From contig VXZL01000248.1 in the NCBI GenBank assembly GCA_009845505.1, positions 542 to 6,648 on the forward strand: DNA of 6,107 nt, given 5' to 3'. The notes beneath the pieces are model-generated. The model was not told where the DNA came from, searched no databases, and saw only the letters and a program-made list of their open reading frames with translations. Source of the DNA: Candidatus Poribacteria bacterium. GTDB taxonomy: Bacteria; Poribacteria; WGA-4E; WGA-3G. Each line of letters opens with the position of its first letter. Positions within the stretch are counted from its first letter, which is position 1. Position numbers and translations under genes: made by a program. Of this stretch, positions 5,201 to 6,107 are shown one piece after another.

Positions 5201-6107
5201 TTGAACACACCAAAATATCCCAATCGATATGCACTCCGTGAAGCACTCGACATATACTTAGAAGCGATGTCCCTTTTTGTTAGCAAATATCTGGATGTTG
5301 ACATCAAGGAAGAGGAAATCGAAGAAAAGGATATTGCACATTATATTGAAACAGGCTGGAATACTTTTAAAGAGCAATTTAAGGTTTATGACCGCTATGG
5401 TAAATTCCATCATTATTATGAGGCTCGGACCGTAACAAGTTTGATAGTGGAGGGACGAAATAGGAACTCACATCAGCGCTTGAAAGACTTAAATCCTCTA
5501 TTTACGCGAGCTCAATTGTTTTTTATTGCTGAGATACTCGGAAAAATTGACGCGCTGGATGCACAAGGTGATGTGGAGGAAATTCTTGATGAACTCTTTA
5601 AGGATCCAGTGGCAGACGAAGAAAAAGGGAAAAAGAAACTATCTAAGCAGTTGGTTGATAACGCTATTAAGCTCAGAGAAAAGGAGGAAGATCTAATGGG
5701 ATTATCAAACCAACTTAGAGATGCCAAACTGCAGGTAGATGAGAAAGAGAAACAACGTAAGAAATTAGATAGGCAGCTGAAGGACGCAAAAGGACGGACT
5801 GACAAGCTGAAAAGTGAATTGGCGGGCGCGAAAAAACGTTTGGAAGAATCCGAAGCGGCACAAACAAACTATAAAAACCGGCTGGAAGCTGCCCGGGAAG
5901 AACTAAAGGAAGCGAAAGCAGAATGGAAGGAGGGCAAAGAACGCCTTACGCTAAATAATACTATTGCACATATTCTTGAACACGAGCAGCATTTGACAGA
6001 AGCCAATGAAGCGAGCACGAAACAACACGTTATCTTACCAATTCTGCGTGCTTTGGGATGGGACGATACCTTGGTGTCCATGGAAGTTCTTCCTGAATAT
6101 GCTGTTA
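5201..6107 (+). CDS. Swt1-like HEPN / coiled-coil / HsdR-N-type nuclease protein, 3' partial
   Basis: The frame is open from the TTG to the window end: 302 codons with no stop. Residues about 8-120 look like an Swt1-type HEPN domain. They begin 'NRYALREALDIYLEAM', include the W53-N-T-F56 helix, and carry the R-x4-H signature R86-N-R-N-S-H91 with a polar residue after the arginine, as in catalytic HEPN RNases. Residues 137-279 contain no proline and are rich in E, K, Q and L: a long coiled coil. Residues about 268-302 ('HVILPILRALGWDD', then 'VLPEYAV') match the opening of the type I restriction R-subunit N-terminal nuclease domain (HSDR_N type). Its catalytic D and ExK residues would lie beyond the window. 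Swt1-like HEPN domains are known in restriction and phage-defence proteins, so cytoplasmic nucleic-acid defence is inferred. Hand-counted GC for 5281-5400 is about 35%, against about 50% in parts of the neighbouring methyltransferase, which suggests acquisition. Confidence 0.8.
   Translation, partial: MNTPKYPNRYALREALDIYLEAMSLFVSKYLDVDIKEEEIEEKDIAHYIETGWNTFKEQFKVYDRYGKFHHYYEARTVTSLIVEGRNRNSHQRLKDLNPLFTRAQLFFIAEILGKIDALDAQGDVEEILDELFKDPVADEEKGKKKLSKQLVDNAIKLREKEEDLMGLSNQLRDAKLQVDEKEKQRKKLDRQLKDAKGRTDKLKSELAGAKKRLEESEAAQTNYKNRLEAAREELKEAKAEWKEGKERLTLNNTIAHILEHEQHLTEANEASTKQHVILPILRALGWDDTLVSMEVLPEYAV

Noticed and set aside
5512..6081. Minus-strand open frames at 5512-5805 and 5869-6081
   Set aside because: They are serine- and phenylalanine-rich antisense readings of the lysine/glutamate-rich coiled coil, with no recognisable domain.

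Overview
The window reads like bacterial genomic DNA from a member of the Candidatus Poribacteria or a close relative. I infer this from three things. One is a secreted LamG protein. Another is a 'GPFP / LLGSDD / LKAGWN' C-terminal beta-sandwich, a type I associate with Poribacteria and Planctomycetes. The third is several copies of a short GGTGCGGTT/AACCGCACC palindrome between genes. The assignment rests on recognition, not a database search. All five protein genes are on the + strand. There are no tRNA or rRNA genes, CRISPR arrays or insertion sequences.

Layout. (1) 1-1367: the 3' part of a large multidomain protein, with the end of a beta-propeller, a jelly-roll ligand-binding domain and a C-terminal beta-sandwich. 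(2) 1368-1707: an intergenic stretch with two palindromic repeats, a terminator-like hairpin and a candidate promoter. (3) 1708-2499: a secreted LamG/concanavalin A-like protein with a signal peptide and a strong Shine-Dalgarno. (4) 2500-2705: a third palindrome copy and a hairpin followed by T residues. (5) 2706-3785: a Gfo/Idh/MocA-family NAD(P)-dependent oxidoreductase. (6) 3808-3935: an octanucleotide repeat array in two opposite orientations, which forms the apparent 5' end of the next gene. (7) up to 5060: a class I SAM-dependent methyltransferase with an unusual N-terminal domain. (8) 5061-5200: a very compact switch region holding a GGATT repeat, a strong intrinsic terminator, an extended -10 promoter and a Shine-Dalgarno. 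(9) 5201-6107: the start of a TTG-initiated gene that runs off the window. It encodes an Swt1-like HEPN domain, a long coiled coil and the beginning of an HsdR-N-type restriction nuclease domain.

How they fit. The first three genes look like accessory glycan or sugar-derivative functions: extracellular binding proteins plus a sugar-type dehydrogenase. They are separated by terminator-like hairpins, so I do not claim one operon. The last gene has its own terminator-isolated promoter and a visibly lower GC content near its start. Its architecture points to nucleic-acid defence: a predicted RNase domain joined by a coiled coil to a predicted DNA-cleaving domain. It is the most interesting item here, and it has only a non-ATG start and no stop inside the window, so it is easy to miss.
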